Source of the DNA: Bacillus_BU sp051233475
GTDB lineage: Bacteria > Bacillota > Bacilli > Bacillales > Cytobacillaceae
Direction of reading: 5' to 3'
NCBI RefSeq assembly: GCF_051233475.1
Contig: NZ_JBKFGH010000006.1
Coordinates: 1 to 64,000 of the forward strand
Length of the DNA: 64,000 bases
The notes under the pieces are model-generated. The model worked only from the letters and a program-made list of their open reading frames with translations, was not told where the DNA came from and made no database searches. Of the stretch, positions 7,530 to 16,782 are shown piece after piece (positions within the stretch are counted from its first letter, which is position 1; every line of letters begins with the position of its first letter). The position numbers and the translations under genes were made by a program.

Positions 7530-8861
7530 TTGGATCTACTTCAATTAGAGCGATCGACAACCAAAAAAGTTACGTTAAGATTAATTCCATTTCTGTTTCT
7601 TTGTTTTGTAATAGCGATACTAGACAGGGTCAATATTGGATTTGCTGCCCTGCAAATGAACGAAGATTTAGGTTTTTCAAATGCTGTTTTCGGTTTTGGA
7701 GCAGGGATTTTCTTTTTTGGGTATTTCCTTTTAGAAGTACCAGGAAGCGCTGCAATGACAAAAATTGGAGCAAGAAAATGGATTAGTAGAATTATGGTTT
7801 CATGGGGACTACTTGCGGTACTAATGGCTTTTGTAGAAACTCCATGGCAATTTTACTCTGCTCGGTTCCTTTTAGGGGTTGCAGAAGCTAGTTTTTATCC
7901 ATGTATGGTCCATTATTTAAGCGGTTTCTATCAATCGAAACATCACGCAAAAGCAATCGCAGGGTTTATGCTGGCGATACCTGGTGCAAATGCATTAGGT
8001 GCACCACTCTCGACCTTCTTGCTAGGGGTTGATTGGTTACATTTGGCTGGGTGGCAATGGCTGTTTATTATGGAAGCGATTCCAGCTGTTATCTTAGGTA
8101 TCATCGCGTTCTTCTATCTTGATGATAAAATTGAAGAAGTAAAATGGTTGAACAAAGATGAGAAAAAATGGTTAATTGACATTACCACAAAAGAGAGTCT
8201 TGAAAAACAGAAAGTTAAACACTACACTTTCATGCAGGCTTTAAAGGATCGCGACGTACTAATTTTATCTTTAGGATATTTCTGCTGGATGGTTGGTTAC
8301 TATGGAATTAATATGTTTTTACCAACCATTTCAAAAGGTTTATCAGAAACAGCCAATATTAGTACGCAAAATATGGGTTGGATTTTAGGCTTAATGTATG
8401 TTTGTGCGATGGTAACAATGATTTTAGTTGGGAACCATTCTGACAAGAAAAACGAGAGACGTTGGCATGTTGCGGCGTGTTTAACCACAAGTGCAGTTGC
8501 CATGATTATTAGTAGTTATGTTGCAGATATAAACATTTTCATCGCCTTCGTATTTCTAACTATCGCATTATGTGGAGCATTTGGTGCATACTCACCGTTT
8601 TGGGCAATCCCGCCTTCCTTTTTAACTGGAGCAGCTGCTGGAGGTGCCATAGCCCTCATCAACAGTATTGGAAATCTTGGTGGATTCTTTGGACCATATA
8701 TTGTCGGCTATATTAAGGATTTAACTGGATCCTTTAGTACTAGTATGATTTTCTTAGGTGCAAGTATGATTATTGGCTCAACCATTATTGTTTTCTTAGT
8801 AAAACAGTCGGGTAAAGCGCTAAGTACAAATAATGAAAAAAATTTAAAAAAGTCTAGTTAA
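7530..8861 (+). CDS. MFS transporter, anion:cation symporter (ACS) type
   Basis: A 12-segment major facilitator of 443 residues. The N-terminal part (LDRVNIGFAALQMNEDLGFS, then FGFGAGIFFFGYFLLEVPG) is typical of ACS members that import hexuronates, glucarate, tartrate and similar organic acids. A conserved ARFLLGVAEASFYP loop follows near residue 110. TTG at 7530 is the start, with AAGGAGGA at 7517. It shares its promoter/operator arrangement with the transketolase operon, so it probably imports that pathway's substrate, perhaps an acidic or modified sugar. Confidence 0.87.
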   Translation: MDLLQLERSTTKKVTLRLIPFLFLCFVIAILDRVNIGFAALQMNEDLGFSNAVFGFGAGIFFFGYFLLEVPGSAAMTKIGARKWISRIMVSWGLLAVLMAFVETPWQFYSARFLLGVAEASFYPCMVHYLSGFYQSKHHAKAIAGFMLAIPGANALGAPLSTFLLGVDWLHLAGWQWLFIMEAIPAVILGIIAFFYLDDKIEEVKWLNKDEKKWLIDITTKESLEKQKVKHYTFMQALKDRDVLILSLGYFCWMVGYYGINMFLPTISKGLSETANISTQNMGWILGLMYVCAMVTMILVGNHSDKKNERRWHVAACLTTSAVAMIISSYVADINIFIAFVFLTIALCGAFGAYSPFWAIPPSFLTGAAAGGAIALINSIGNLGGFFGPYIVGYIKDLTGSFSTSMIFLGASMIIGSTIIVFLVKQSGKALSTNNEKNLKKSS

Positions 8862-8891
8862 TACATCGATAGTTACATATTTACCTTAAAT

Positions 8892-8923
8892 AAATTCCGG
8901 CGGTTACCAAACTGCTGGAATTT
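8892..8923 (+). terminator. Weak hairpin between MFS and PFK genes
   Basis: AAATTCCGGCGGTT pairs with AACTGCTGGAATTT, with only TTCTTCTT after it. Partial read-through into the phosphofructokinase gene is likely. Confidence 0.45.
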
Positions 8924-8970
8924 CTTCTTAATGAAATAAAATTCTTTAATCTATAAGAGGTGTTTTGGTC

Positions 8971-9927
8971 ATGAATAAACTAGGGGTTTTAACAAGTGGT
9001 GGGGATGCCCCGGGGATGAATGCAGCGATTCGAGCAGTCGTAAAAGCGGCAAATTATAATAACATTGAAGTAATGGGAATTCATTGCGGGTTTCAAGGAT
9101 TAATAGATGGAAAAGTCCAGCGATTGACTTTTGCAGATGTCGACAATCTTGCTGATAAAGGCGGAACGATTTTAAAAACTTCCCGATGCTTGGAGTTTCA
9201 TGAAGAAGCGGGCAGAAAAAGGGCTCTTGAAGTATTGAGAAACCAAGCGATCGATTCATTAGTTGTCATTGGCGGTGAAGGATCCTTTAAAGGAGCAGAA
9301 AAACTTCATGAACTAGGAATTAAAGTTATTGGTATCCCAGGAACAATCGATAATGACTTAAGCTACACAGATTATTCAATTGGATTTGATACCACTTTAA
9401 ATACGGTCTTAGAGTGCATTGGTAAAATTAAAGATACAGATTTTTCACATGATAAAACAACCATTGTTGAAGTAATGGGAAGATATTGTGGGGATTTAGC
9501 TTTATATTCAGCTTTAGCCGGTGGCGGAGAAATCATATCGACACCAGAAAGAAAATTAGATTTTGAAACCATATGTTCGGAATTAAGATTAAGAATAAAA
9601 AATGGGAAAAACGATAACCTGGTAATCATAACCGAAAGAATGTACGATTTGCCAGCATTACAAAAATACATTGAAGAGAAGTTAAATATTGGCGTAAGGA
9701 CAACCGTTTTAGGCTTTATCCAAAGAGGGGGACATCCGTCCGCATTTGACCGGGTTTTAGCAAGTAAAATGGGAGTTACAGCAGTAAAACTGCTGACTGA
9801 AGGATATTCAGGAAGAGCTGTTGGTATTAAAGAAAATAAAATAATAAATGTTGAGCTTAAAAATGTCAATGCTGCAGTTGTTGATAAAAAAGATAAATAT
9901 AGTATGTTAGAGACTCTTTTATTATAG
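8971..9927 (+). CDS. Phosphofructokinase-family sugar-phosphate kinase, divergent
   Basis: A 318-residue ATP-type PfkA homologue. GGDAPGMNA, TSR (ATP-binding Arg72 equivalent), PGTIDND (catalytic Asp127/Asp129) and MGRYCGDLAL are intact, and GG-E-G with PGT marks ATP rather than pyrophosphate use. Several classic positions differ: GGDGS is GGEGS (Asp103 to Glu), the Arg162 position is Lys (SHDKT), and His249 is Phe (VLGFIQRGG); Glu222, Arg243 and Arg252 remain. The last two changes touch the phosphate pocket of fructose 6-phosphate, so another sugar phosphate may be the substrate. ATG 8971 is preferred to TTG 8965 by ribosome-site spacing. The locus suggests a catabolic role beside the split transketolase. 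Confidence 0.85.
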   Translation: MNKLGVLTSGGDAPGMNAAIRAVVKAANYNNIEVMGIHCGFQGLIDGKVQRLTFADVDNLADKGGTILKTSRCLEFHEEAGRKRALEVLRNQAIDSLVVIGGEGSFKGAEKLHELGIKVIGIPGTIDNDLSYTDYSIGFDTTLNTVLECIGKIKDTDFSHDKTTIVEVMGRYCGDLALYSALAGGGEIISTPERKLDFETICSELRLRIKNGKNDNLVIITERMYDLPALQKYIEEKLNIGVRTTVLGFIQRGGHPSAFDRVLASKMGVTAVKLLTEGYSGRAVGIKENKIINVELKNVNAAVVDKKDKYSMLETLLL

Positions 9928-9962
9928 AAAAAAATGGATGAAAGTAACAATTTGACTCAGTC

Positions 9963-10014
9963 AAATAAACAAGCGAAGGTGGGTAAAAACAAATCCATCT
10001 TCGCTTGTTTATTT
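9963..10014. terminator. Bidirectional terminator
   Basis: AAATAAACAAGCGAAGGTGG and its near complement flank a short loop between convergent genes, with A- and T-rich ends on both sides. Confidence 0.85.
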
Positions 10015-10020
10015 AGTATT

Positions 10021-11154
10021 TTAGTATTGATTATAAAATTCCTGAATCTTAGCAGGATCCTCTGTTACGGTTAAAGCGAGCATTAATAGAATCCGTGCTT
10101 TTTGAGCGTTTAAAGAATCAGACGTAATAAAGCCTTCTTTAAGTGAAACCGTTCCTGTCCCAACCCGTGAAGCACGCACAACTTCTACTCCTTTATCCAT
10201 GGCAGCTTCGACACCTTCAAGGGCAAGTTTTGATAATGTACCATCACCAGGGGCGGCCACCACAATTCCCTTAGCTCCATTTTTCACCGCAGCCTCATAC
10301 ATATAGGTTGGACTATCTTGATATCCATAAATAATATCGACTTGAGGTAATTTTTCAATCTTAGAGATATCAAAAATAGAATGAGTAGTATGCAGTCTCG
10401 TAGTTTCACTATAGAAATAATGTTTTCCACCAATAATAGCCCCTAAATAGCCATTTTCAATCGATTTAAATGTATCTAATGTCGTTGTATTAGTTTTGGT
10501 AATATTTCTAGCATCAGCTATCCGGTCATTTAGCGTAACAAGAACTCCTCTACCTTTGGAATTTTTGTCACCTGCTAAGGATACTGCATTGTATAAGTTA
10601 AATGGTCCGTCAGCACTCATAGCTGTTGCAGGACGCATTGCTGCGGTCAGAACAACAGGTTTATCACTTTTAACGACTAAATTTAAGAAGTATGCTGTTT
10701 CTTCTAATGTATCCGTTCCATGGGTTACGACAATTCCATCTACATCTTTAGAAGCAAGTAATTCATTAATACGTTTACCTAATTTCAAGAGAATTTCGCT
10801 CGTCATATCTGTACTATCTACTTTAACAATTTGCTCGCCAGAAACATTTGCAATCTTTTTCATTTCTGGAACGGCTTCAATTAAGCTTTCAATGGCAAGA
10901 TCTCCCGATTTATATCCAGTTGTTTCTGTAGAAGAAGCACCAGTTCCGGCAATTGTTCCACCTGTTGCTAGAATCACTACGTTTGGCAGATTTTCTGTCT
11001 GTTTGTCTTTAGATACCTCAGTGGTTTTTTCAGCGGCTTTGGCAGGTGTCTCTTCCGTTGCTTCTGTAAATACAACAGGTCCTAACTTAATTGCTCCAAC
11101 GATAGCTATTACCATGGTTAAAAGGAATACTATCAACCTTTTTTTCAGTTTCAT
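10021..11154 (-). CDS. ansZ: Type II L-asparaginase, secreted or membrane-anchored
   Basis: Hydrolyses L-asparagine to aspartate and ammonia outside the membrane. The 377-residue protein starts with Lys-rich MKLKKR and a hydrophobic segment (residues 7-29), then a charged linker, before the asparaginase domain. The first catalytic motif ATGGTIAG is near residue 63-70 and the second, VVTHGTDTLEE, near 142. There is no clear lipobox Cys, so it may stay as an N-terminal anchor or be released by signal peptidase. A consensus TAGGAGGTCA precedes the ATG. The upstream gap (11155-11485) holds no further recognisable element. Confidence 0.9.
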   Translation of the reverse strand: MKLKKRLIVFLLTMVIAIVGAIKLGPVVFTEATEETPAKAAEKTTEVSKDKQTENLPNVVILATGGTIAGTGASSTETTGYKSGDLAIESLIEAVPEMKKIANVSGEQIVKVDSTDMTSEILLKLGKRINELLASKDVDGIVVTHGTDTLEETAYFLNLVVKSDKPVVLTAAMRPATAMSADGPFNLYNAVSLAGDKNSKGRGVLVTLNDRIADARNITKTNTTTLDTFKSIENGYLGAIIGGKHYFYSETTRLHTTHSIFDISKIEKLPQVDIIYGYQDSPTYMYEAAVKNGAKGIVVAAPGDGTLSKLALEGVEAAMDKGVEVVRASRVGTGTVSLKEGFITSDSLNAQKARILLMLALTVTEDPAKIQEFYNQY

Positions 11155-11485
11155 AACCTTTGACCTCCTAAAAAATTAATTTTAAAGTAATGTTTGTTAA
11201 ATCTAACTGCAAAGGGGATTCGATAATGGTTTCCCTTTTGATTAGTTCGAAAAAATAATAAATTTCAAACTATAAAAACCTACAGAAAAATACAAACTTA
11301 CACATTAATGACATGGGATTGTCAATATTGAGGGAAATTTTTACAAAGTGTTTGTTTTAAGAGGAAAAATTGTTGGTCGGGCAAAAGTGATATTAATATA
11401 GGATTTTTTGAGGGGGCTTCATGATAAAATAAAAATATCTGATAGCAAATCCCGCCAATGAAAGTTAAGGCGAAAGGAGAATGAC

Positions 11486-11875
11486 ATGGAAGGAAACAAA
11501 AAATCAGTTGATTCTATTGATGAATACATATCTCAATTTTCACCTGAGGTTCAGGAAAAACTTAAAAAGCTAAGAACCGTTATAAGCGATTCGGCACCAG
11601 AAGCAGTAGAAAAAATAAGTTATCAAATGCCGACTTTTGCTTTACATGGTAATTTGGTTCATTTTGCAGCTCATTCAAATCATATCGGGTTTTATCCGGC
11701 ACCTAGTGGTATCGAAGCTTTTAAAGATGAATTGTCGGAGTATAAAGGAGCAAAAGGGTCGGTACAGTTTCCTTTCGAAAAACCGCTCCCATTTGAGTTA
11801 ATAAGCAAAATCGTCAAATATAGAGTAGAAGAAAATAAAAACAAAGCAGAACAAAAATTAAAAAAGAAAAAATAA
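11486..11875 (+). CDS. DUF1801 (YdhG-like) protein
   Basis: A small cytosolic protein of 129 residues with the DUF1801 pattern: SIDEYISQFSPEVQEKL at the start, EKISYQMPTFAL near 45, HIGFYPAPSGIEAF near 65 and KGSVQFPFEKPLP near 90. Some members are annotated as iron chaperones by homology to frataxin-like YdhG, but this is thinly supported. The C terminus is a Lys-rich tail. Monocistronic, ending in a hairpin. Confidence 0.85.
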   Translation: MEGNKKSVDSIDEYISQFSPEVQEKLKKLRTVISDSAPEAVEKISYQMPTFALHGNLVHFAAHSNHIGFYPAPSGIEAFKDELSEYKGAKGSVQFPFEKPLPFELISKIVKYRVEENKNKAEQKLKKKK

Positions 11876-11895
11876 AAATGTTTTTAAAAAGAAAG

Positions 11896-11930
11896 ATCCG
11901 CAAGGTTATGCTGTGCGGATTTTTCTTTTT
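11896..11930 (+). terminator. Terminator of the DUF1801 gene
   Basis: ATCCGCA and TGCGGAT form the stem, followed by TTTTTCTTTTT. Confidence 0.75.
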
Positions 11931-12046
11931 GTTGGGTATACGAGATGCTGAATCAGTGGGAAACCCGTTCCCTTAATTGCCTTTTCACCCTCAAAACTAT
12001 AGAATGAAGGCTATGATTTTTTAAATCAGGTACAAAGGAAGATAAA

Positions 12047-14281
12047 ATGTTAACAACCAAAACATATATCAGCGAATGGCAGCAAGCGCTGCAAAACGAA
12101 ATCTTATATTTAAAAAAGTTTGGTGGTAGCCGGTTCACGGTAACCAATGGCAGGCTTCTTTCAAATAATGGTCCATATCATTATTATTTTGATACCGCCA
12201 TTGCACTTAAGATACCAGTTGGTTCAACAATAAAACTGGTATGGGGTAAGCTGAAAAGCAACGGTCGGGTACTTTCCTCCGAGGGAAAAGGGATCATGAT
12301 CGCACTTGAGCAAACCTTTGGCGACTTAATTCCGGAAGCGGACTTAATGCATGATCCTTGGGAGCTGCTGGAACAGCTAATCGATCGATTTGATGAGATA
12401 AAAAAAAGCAAACGGAAGCGATTAAGGATTAAGAAGTTAATGGATCCTTCCATGGAAGCAAAACATCCTATAGAAAAGATCAAAAGCAATGTCCACGAAC
12501 TTGTTTTACGGTCAAAATATAATCCGGTTACGTTCGTTTGGGGCCCACCGGGAACGGGGAAAACCTATACGCTTGCTAGAGTAGCTGCTAACAAATATTT
12601 TCAACAAAAGCGAGTGCTGATTTTGTCCCACAGCAATCAGGCAGTGGACGTCCTGTTAGGGGAAATCGCTGATTTTATAAAAAAGAAAGGCCGATTTCAC
12701 GTTGGTGACATCCTCCGTTTTGGAGGAAATTCAGGAGAGCACCTTGCGAACAATATCGAAGTGACAACCACTATGTTGATTGAAAAACAGGATCCAATGC
12801 TTGCTCAAGATAGAGAAAAACTTATAGAAGAAAGGCGGAGTCTAAAGCTCGACTTGGCACGGTCTTTTAGTAAGCGCGACTCAGCAGCTTTATTAGAAAT
12901 TGAAACGAAGCTTGCCAAGCTGCTTGAAAAAGTCCGTCAGAAAGAAATTCAGTTTTTGAAAGAAGCATTCATCGTGGGAACAACTTTGGCAAAAGCTGCG
13001 AGCGACAGTGCTGTATATGAACGGGACTTTGATATTGTCATTCTTGATGAAGCGAGTATGGCCTACGTTCCTCAGGCTGCATTTGCAGCAGCATTGGGTA
13101 AACGGATTATTATTTGCGGAGATTTTAAACAACTGCCCCCGATTGCTTCAAGCAGAGACTCGCTTGTTGCCAAATGGCTGAAAGAGGATGTGTTCCACCG
13201 AGCAGGTGTGGTAGATTGGGTAAAGCAAGGAACACTTCATCCTCATCTCTTTTTATTAAAAGAACAGCGGAGGATGCATCCTGACATTTCTGCCTTTACG
13301 AATCAGTATATTTATCATTCATTGGTTGGAGATCACGAATCGGTTTATCAAAGTAGAAATACGATTGTTGAACAATATCCGTTCCCAAACAGGGCAGCGA
13401 TTCTTTTGGATACAAGCTTTACTGGCTTCCATTGTATAAGCGATAAAGTCTCTAACTCAAGATTCAATCTATGGCAGCTTTTGTTGTCCTTTCAATTAAT
13501 TAATGAAGCTTACCTTAGCGAAGTAAAATCAATTGGATATGTAACTCCATACCGGGCCCAGGCCAACTTAATGCAAATGCTGCTTGAAGATCTATATGAG
13601 AAAGAACGAAATGAAGCGGATATCATTGCTGCAACCGTGCACAGGTTCCAAGGAAGTGAACGTGATGTGATGATCTTTGATACAGTAGACGGTGAACCGC
13701 AAAACAGAGCTGGGATGCTGTTGACAGGCAACGATAGTGAACGGTTGATTAATGTTGCGATTACCCGCACAAAAGGGAAGTTTCTTCACGTTAGCAACCA
13801 AGAATTTATTCGCAGGAATGTTTTCCGGGGGAAAACGCTGAGGCAGCTCGTTGATCATCAGACTAAACATCAGCAAAGAATCACGACGAAAGAAATTGGT
13901 TCGTGGATCAAGAATCAGCACAAAAGCTTACAATGGATGCATGCGCGGAAATTGGAGCAGGTCTTTCAGGATATGGATACCGCAAAGTCTTCCATCGTTA
14001 TCTCCTTGCCGGAAAAAATGGTTTTATCATCTGAATGGAAAGAAAAGCTAATGAATAGAAAAAAGCAAGTAAAATTAACTGTTATTTCAAGTCTGGAGTG
14101 GAACCTGTTGCAGTCTGATGAGTGGCTAGAAGAGCATTTCCCCTTCCCATTTGTGATGATTGATAGGAAAATTCTCTGGCTTGGTCTACCGCTTGAAGGA
14201 GCAAGAGGAGTACAACCTCCTGTTGTTGCTGCTCGACTGAATTCGATTAGGGTGTGTGAATATTTTTTAAGCCAGTTTTAG
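12047..14281 (+). CDS. SF1 (UPF1-type) helicase with C-terminal extension
   Basis: A 744-residue superfamily 1 helicase. Motif I GPPGTGKT is near residue 165, motif Ia ILSHSNQAVDVLL near 195, motif II DEAS near 331, motif III GDFKQLPP near 358, motif IV EQRRMHP near 408, and motifs V/VI TVHRFQGSERD and INVAITRTK near 530-575, all intact. The first 150 residues resemble the nucleic-acid-binding region of Dna2/SMUBP2-like enzymes. The last ~130 residues (after about 610) recall a PLD-type fold, but no HKD motif is visible. A stand-alone gene with its own terminator; DNA or RNA substrate unknown. Confidence 0.87.
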   Translation: MLTTKTYISEWQQALQNEILYLKKFGGSRFTVTNGRLLSNNGPYHYYFDTAIALKIPVGSTIKLVWGKLKSNGRVLSSEGKGIMIALEQTFGDLIPEADLMHDPWELLEQLIDRFDEIKKSKRKRLRIKKLMDPSMEAKHPIEKIKSNVHELVLRSKYNPVTFVWGPPGTGKTYTLARVAANKYFQQKRVLILSHSNQAVDVLLGEIADFIKKKGRFHVGDILRFGGNSGEHLANNIEVTTTMLIEKQDPMLAQDREKLIEERRSLKLDLARSFSKRDSAALLEIETKLAKLLEKVRQKEIQFLKEAFIVGTTLAKAASDSAVYERDFDIVILDEASMAYVPQAAFAAALGKRIIICGDFKQLPPIASSRDSLVAKWLKEDVFHRAGVVDWVKQGTLHPHLFLLKEQRRMHPDISAFTNQYIYHSLVGDHESVYQSRNTIVEQYPFPNRAAILLDTSFTGFHCISDKVSNSRFNLWQLLLSFQLINEAYLSEVKSIGYVTPYRAQANLMQMLLEDLYEKERNEADIIAATVHRFQGSERDVMIFDTVDGEPQNRAGMLLTGNDSERLINVAITRTKGKFLHVSNQEFIRRNVFRGKTLRQLVDHQTKHQQRITTKEIGSWIKNQHKSLQWMHARKLEQVFQDMDTAKSSIVISLPEKMVLSSEWKEKLMNRKKQVKLTVISSLEWNLLQSDEWLEEHFPFPFVMIDRKILWLGLPLEGARGVQPPVVAARLNSIRVCEYFLSQF

Positions 14282-14358
14282 TTATTTCCTATTTACCTTT
14301 GGAAAGTCAGATAACCAAACCTTTGTATTTTTATTTCTTTTTTTATATAATAATTAAG

Positions 14359-14400
14359 TATCCTCCTAGCTATGAAAATAGACGAAGGAGGTATTTTTTT
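14359..14400 (+). terminator. Terminator of the helicase gene
   Basis: TATCCTCCT and AGGAGGTA pair around a loop, then seven T residues. The AGGAGG is part of the stem, not a ribosome site. Confidence 0.75.
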
Positions 14401-14452
14401 GTTGGTGGAAGTGGAATGATAAATTAAGGATAAAAAAGGCGAGGGATAAAAT

Positions 14453-15139
14453 TTGGATTATGAAGTAATTATTACCGTTCTGAAAATCATCATGATTGAT
14501 ATCATCCTCTCAGGAGATAATGCAATCGTGATTGCGATGGCAACAAGATCATTGCCAAAAGAGTATCAGAACAAAGCAATCTTCTGGGGAACAGGATTCG
14601 CAGTTTTTGCGCGGATTGCACTTGCTACAATTATCGTGTTAATCATGAATATTCCTTACATTCATGCGGTAGCTGGTTTACTGCTTGCCTACATCGCATG
14701 GGGTGTGTTAAATCAAGGTGAAGAGGAAGCAAACATCAAAAGCCACAACTCTGTTGGGAAAGCGATTGCGACCATTGCTGTTGCCGATTTAACGATGAGC
14801 TTAGACAATGTAGTTGCAGTAGCGGGTGTTGCAGAGGGGCATATCGGATTGTTAATTTTAGGAATTGCCATCAGTATCCCCTTAATGATCTTTGGTTCAA
14901 AGTGGCTTGTTGGCATGATGGGGAAATACCCAATCATTATTTATATCGGTGCTGGAATCCTTGCTTGGACTGCAGGAGAAATGATTGTCGGAGATGAAAG
15001 ATTAACTTCTCTATTGAATATTTCTGAATCGGTTGGTTACGTAATCGCTGCTGTTCTTACCGTAGGAATAGTATTGGGTGGATATATTCGAAATAAGAAA
15101 AATGAAAAAGATGCTAACGAAGATCGAGCAACTGCATAA
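14453..15139 (+). CDS. TerC/YjbE family integral membrane protein (probable Mn2+ exporter)
   Basis: A seven-segment membrane protein of 228 residues. It has the two acidic TerC motifs, DIILSGDNAIVIAMA near residue 15 and ADLTMSLDNVVAVAG near 112, whose Asp/Asn residues are thought to bind the metal ion. Bacillus members (YjbE, YceF, YkoY) help load or export manganese. TTG at 14453 follows GGCGAGGGAT. No yybP-ykoY manganese riboswitch is seen in its short leader. Confidence 0.88.
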   Translation: MDYEVIITVLKIIMIDIILSGDNAIVIAMATRSLPKEYQNKAIFWGTGFAVFARIALATIIVLIMNIPYIHAVAGLLLAYIAWGVLNQGEEEANIKSHNSVGKAIATIAVADLTMSLDNVVAVAGVAEGHIGLLILGIAISIPLMIFGSKWLVGMMGKYPIIIYIGAGILAWTAGEMIVGDERLTSLLNISESVGYVIAAVLTVGIVLGGYIRNKKNEKDANEDRATA

Positions 15140-15146
15140 AGCGTAT

Positions 15147-15177
15147 AGGGGTGTCCTAACTTGGACGCTCTTTTTTT
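15147..15177 (+). terminator. Terminator of the terC-like gene
   Basis: AGGGGTGTCC pairs with GGACGCTCTT (some G-U pairs) and ends in seven T residues. Confidence 0.75.
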
Positions 15178-15242
15178 GTTTCAATTTTTTGGAAGAATAT
15201 CAATAAATAGCCATTTTTCCCCTTGCTTTTTAACCGCGATTT

Positions 15243-15270
15243 TGTAATAATTTTGTGTATATTTTGTTAA
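15243..15270 (+). promoter_or_regulatory. WalR-like box upstream of cwlO
   Basis: Three hexamers, TGTAAT, TGTGTA and TGTTAA, are spaced exactly five bases apart. The WalR consensus is TGTWAH-N5-TGTWAH; the middle hexamer deviates. An extended -10 (TGG then TATACT at 15342-15347) lies downstream. WalR control of cwlO is established in B. subtilis, so the site is plausible. The rest of 15140-15458 is AT-rich leader. Confidence 0.5.
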
Positions 15271-15458
15271 AAAGACGACTTTTGTAGTAATTTGAAACAT
15301 TCCTGTAATGTATTTATTACATAGATGACAAAATTCGATGGTATACTACAGATTGTACATATTTTTTGTTACTGAGAAATTTCCTGTGAAATGAAAGATT
15401 ATTAGAAAATTACTAAACTATGAAATTTGTAGATTGATAGAAAAGGCAGGGGCAAAGG

Positions 15459-16634
15459 ATGAAAAAACCGCTTCTAGTATTCAACATAACAGTGATGCTT
15501 GGGTTGGGAAGTGTAGTTTCTCTTCCAACTGCACAAGCAGAATCGATTCAAACTCAGCGATCAAGTATCCAAGCAAATCTAGCACAAACAAACAAAGAGC
15601 TTAGCGCGGTACAGGATGAACTGTCTAGATTAAATGAACAATTGAAACGTGCCGATCAAGCCATTATTGATAATCAAAACATGATTGCCAAGACAGAGGC
15701 CGATATTACGGCAGCAAACCTTGAGATTCAAAAGCTTGAACAAGAGGTTGCAACTTTAAAAAAGTCGATTGAAAAGCGAAATGAGGTTTTAAAAGAACGG
15801 GCGCGTTCTTACCAAGAAACAGGAGGAAACGTTCAATACCTGGATGTTCTGCTCGGTTCAACCAGTTTTGGTGATTTTGTTGATCGAATTGGTGCTGTTG
15901 CAACAATTATTAATGCAGATAAGGATCTTGTGAAGCAGTACGAAGCCGATAAGAATGAAGTGGAAAAGAAGCAATCATCGGTTAAAACAAAACTTGAAGA
16001 ATTAACAAATATGAAGACTGAGCTAGAAGGAATGCGTGCTCAAATTGTCGAGCAACAGCAGCAAAACGAAGCGCTTAGAACAGAGCTTAAGCAAAGGGAA
16101 GCAGAAGGTCTCGCTGCTAAATCCGACCTACAGCAACAAGACCGTAGTCTCGCAACACAAGAAGCGGGATTAACTGCAGGCTTTTCGGCACAAGTGCCGA
16201 CTAATGGTGGTGCTTCAAGCTATGCCATCCCTGCATCAGCGAATGAGAAAATTAGAATCGTTACGACTGCGGGGAACCGCTATATTGGTAATTCCGTTTA
16301 TGTATTTGGTGGCGGAAGAACCGCTTATGATATAGAAAATGGACGATTCGATTGCTCCGGATTTGTTCATTGGTCCTATGCTCAAGCAGGGATCAGCATT
16401 GGAGCAAGTACGGATTCATTGAAAAACTCTGGACGTAGAGTTTCCACAAGTGAGATGAGACCAGGGGATTTAGTGTTCTTTAACACATATAAAACAGATG
16501 GTCATGTTGGGATTTATTTAGGCGGAGGTCAATTTATTGGCTCACAAAGCTCAACAGGTGTGGCGATTGCCAACATGTCCAGCGGTTATTGGGCGAACAC
16601 TTTTAACGGTCGTGTTGTACGAATCATTGAATAA
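15459..16634 (+). CDS. cwlO: CwlO-type DL-endopeptidase (coiled coil plus NlpC/P60)
   Basis: A secreted cell-wall hydrolase of 391 residues that cuts the stem-peptide bond between gamma-D-Glu and the diamino acid to allow cell elongation. A signal peptide ends at about TAQAES (residue 28). Residues 30-225 form a long coiled coil (the part that FtsEX-type complexes act on in B. subtilis), followed by a short linker and a C-terminal NlpC/P60 domain with the catalytic Cys in FDCSGFVHW and His in DGHVGIYLG. ATG 15459 has AGGGGCAAAGG before it. Probably WalR-controlled. Confidence 0.9.
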   Translation: MKKPLLVFNITVMLGLGSVVSLPTAQAESIQTQRSSIQANLAQTNKELSAVQDELSRLNEQLKRADQAIIDNQNMIAKTEADITAANLEIQKLEQEVATLKKSIEKRNEVLKERARSYQETGGNVQYLDVLLGSTSFGDFVDRIGAVATIINADKDLVKQYEADKNEVEKKQSSVKTKLEELTNMKTELEGMRAQIVEQQQQNEALRTELKQREAEGLAAKSDLQQQDRSLATQEAGLTAGFSAQVPTNGGASSYAIPASANEKIRIVTTAGNRYIGNSVYVFGGGRTAYDIENGRFDCSGFVHWSYAQAGISIGASTDSLKNSGRRVSTSEMRPGDLVFFNTYKTDGHVGIYLGGGQFIGSQSSTGVAIANMSSGYWANTFNGRVVRIIE

Positions 16635-16649
16635 TCGTGTAAATAATAT

Positions 16650-16687
16650 AAGAGCCAGTTTCCATTCTACGGATGCTGGCTCTTTTG
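16650..16687 (+). terminator. Terminator of cwlO
   Basis: AGAGCCAG and CTGGCTCT form the stem, followed by TTTTGTTTT. Confidence 0.8.
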
Positions 16688-16734
16688 TTTTGGTAAATCG
16701 ATATCATATAGTAATAGTTTAGCCCCTTTCCACT

Positions 16735-16782
16735 CATACTAAGATTGGAAGCGCAATTATTTGTGCTCCCAATCTTAGTATG
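16735..16782. repeat. Long perfect-looking hairpin between cwlO and the DUF2062 gene
   Basis: CATACTAAGATTGG and CCAATCTTAGTATG are complementary arms with a further GC/CA part-pairing inside, followed by TTTTT. It could be a second terminator or an operator-like palindrome; the rest of 16635-16946 shows nothing else. Confidence 0.65.

Noticed and set aside
10496..11179. Long plus-strand ORF opposite ansZ
   Set aside because: It is a frame shadow of the asparaginase gene, without ribosome site or family features.
14282..14452. Possible yybP-ykoY manganese riboswitch before the TerC-like gene
   Set aside because: The interval is short, is occupied by a terminator, and lacks the class motifs.
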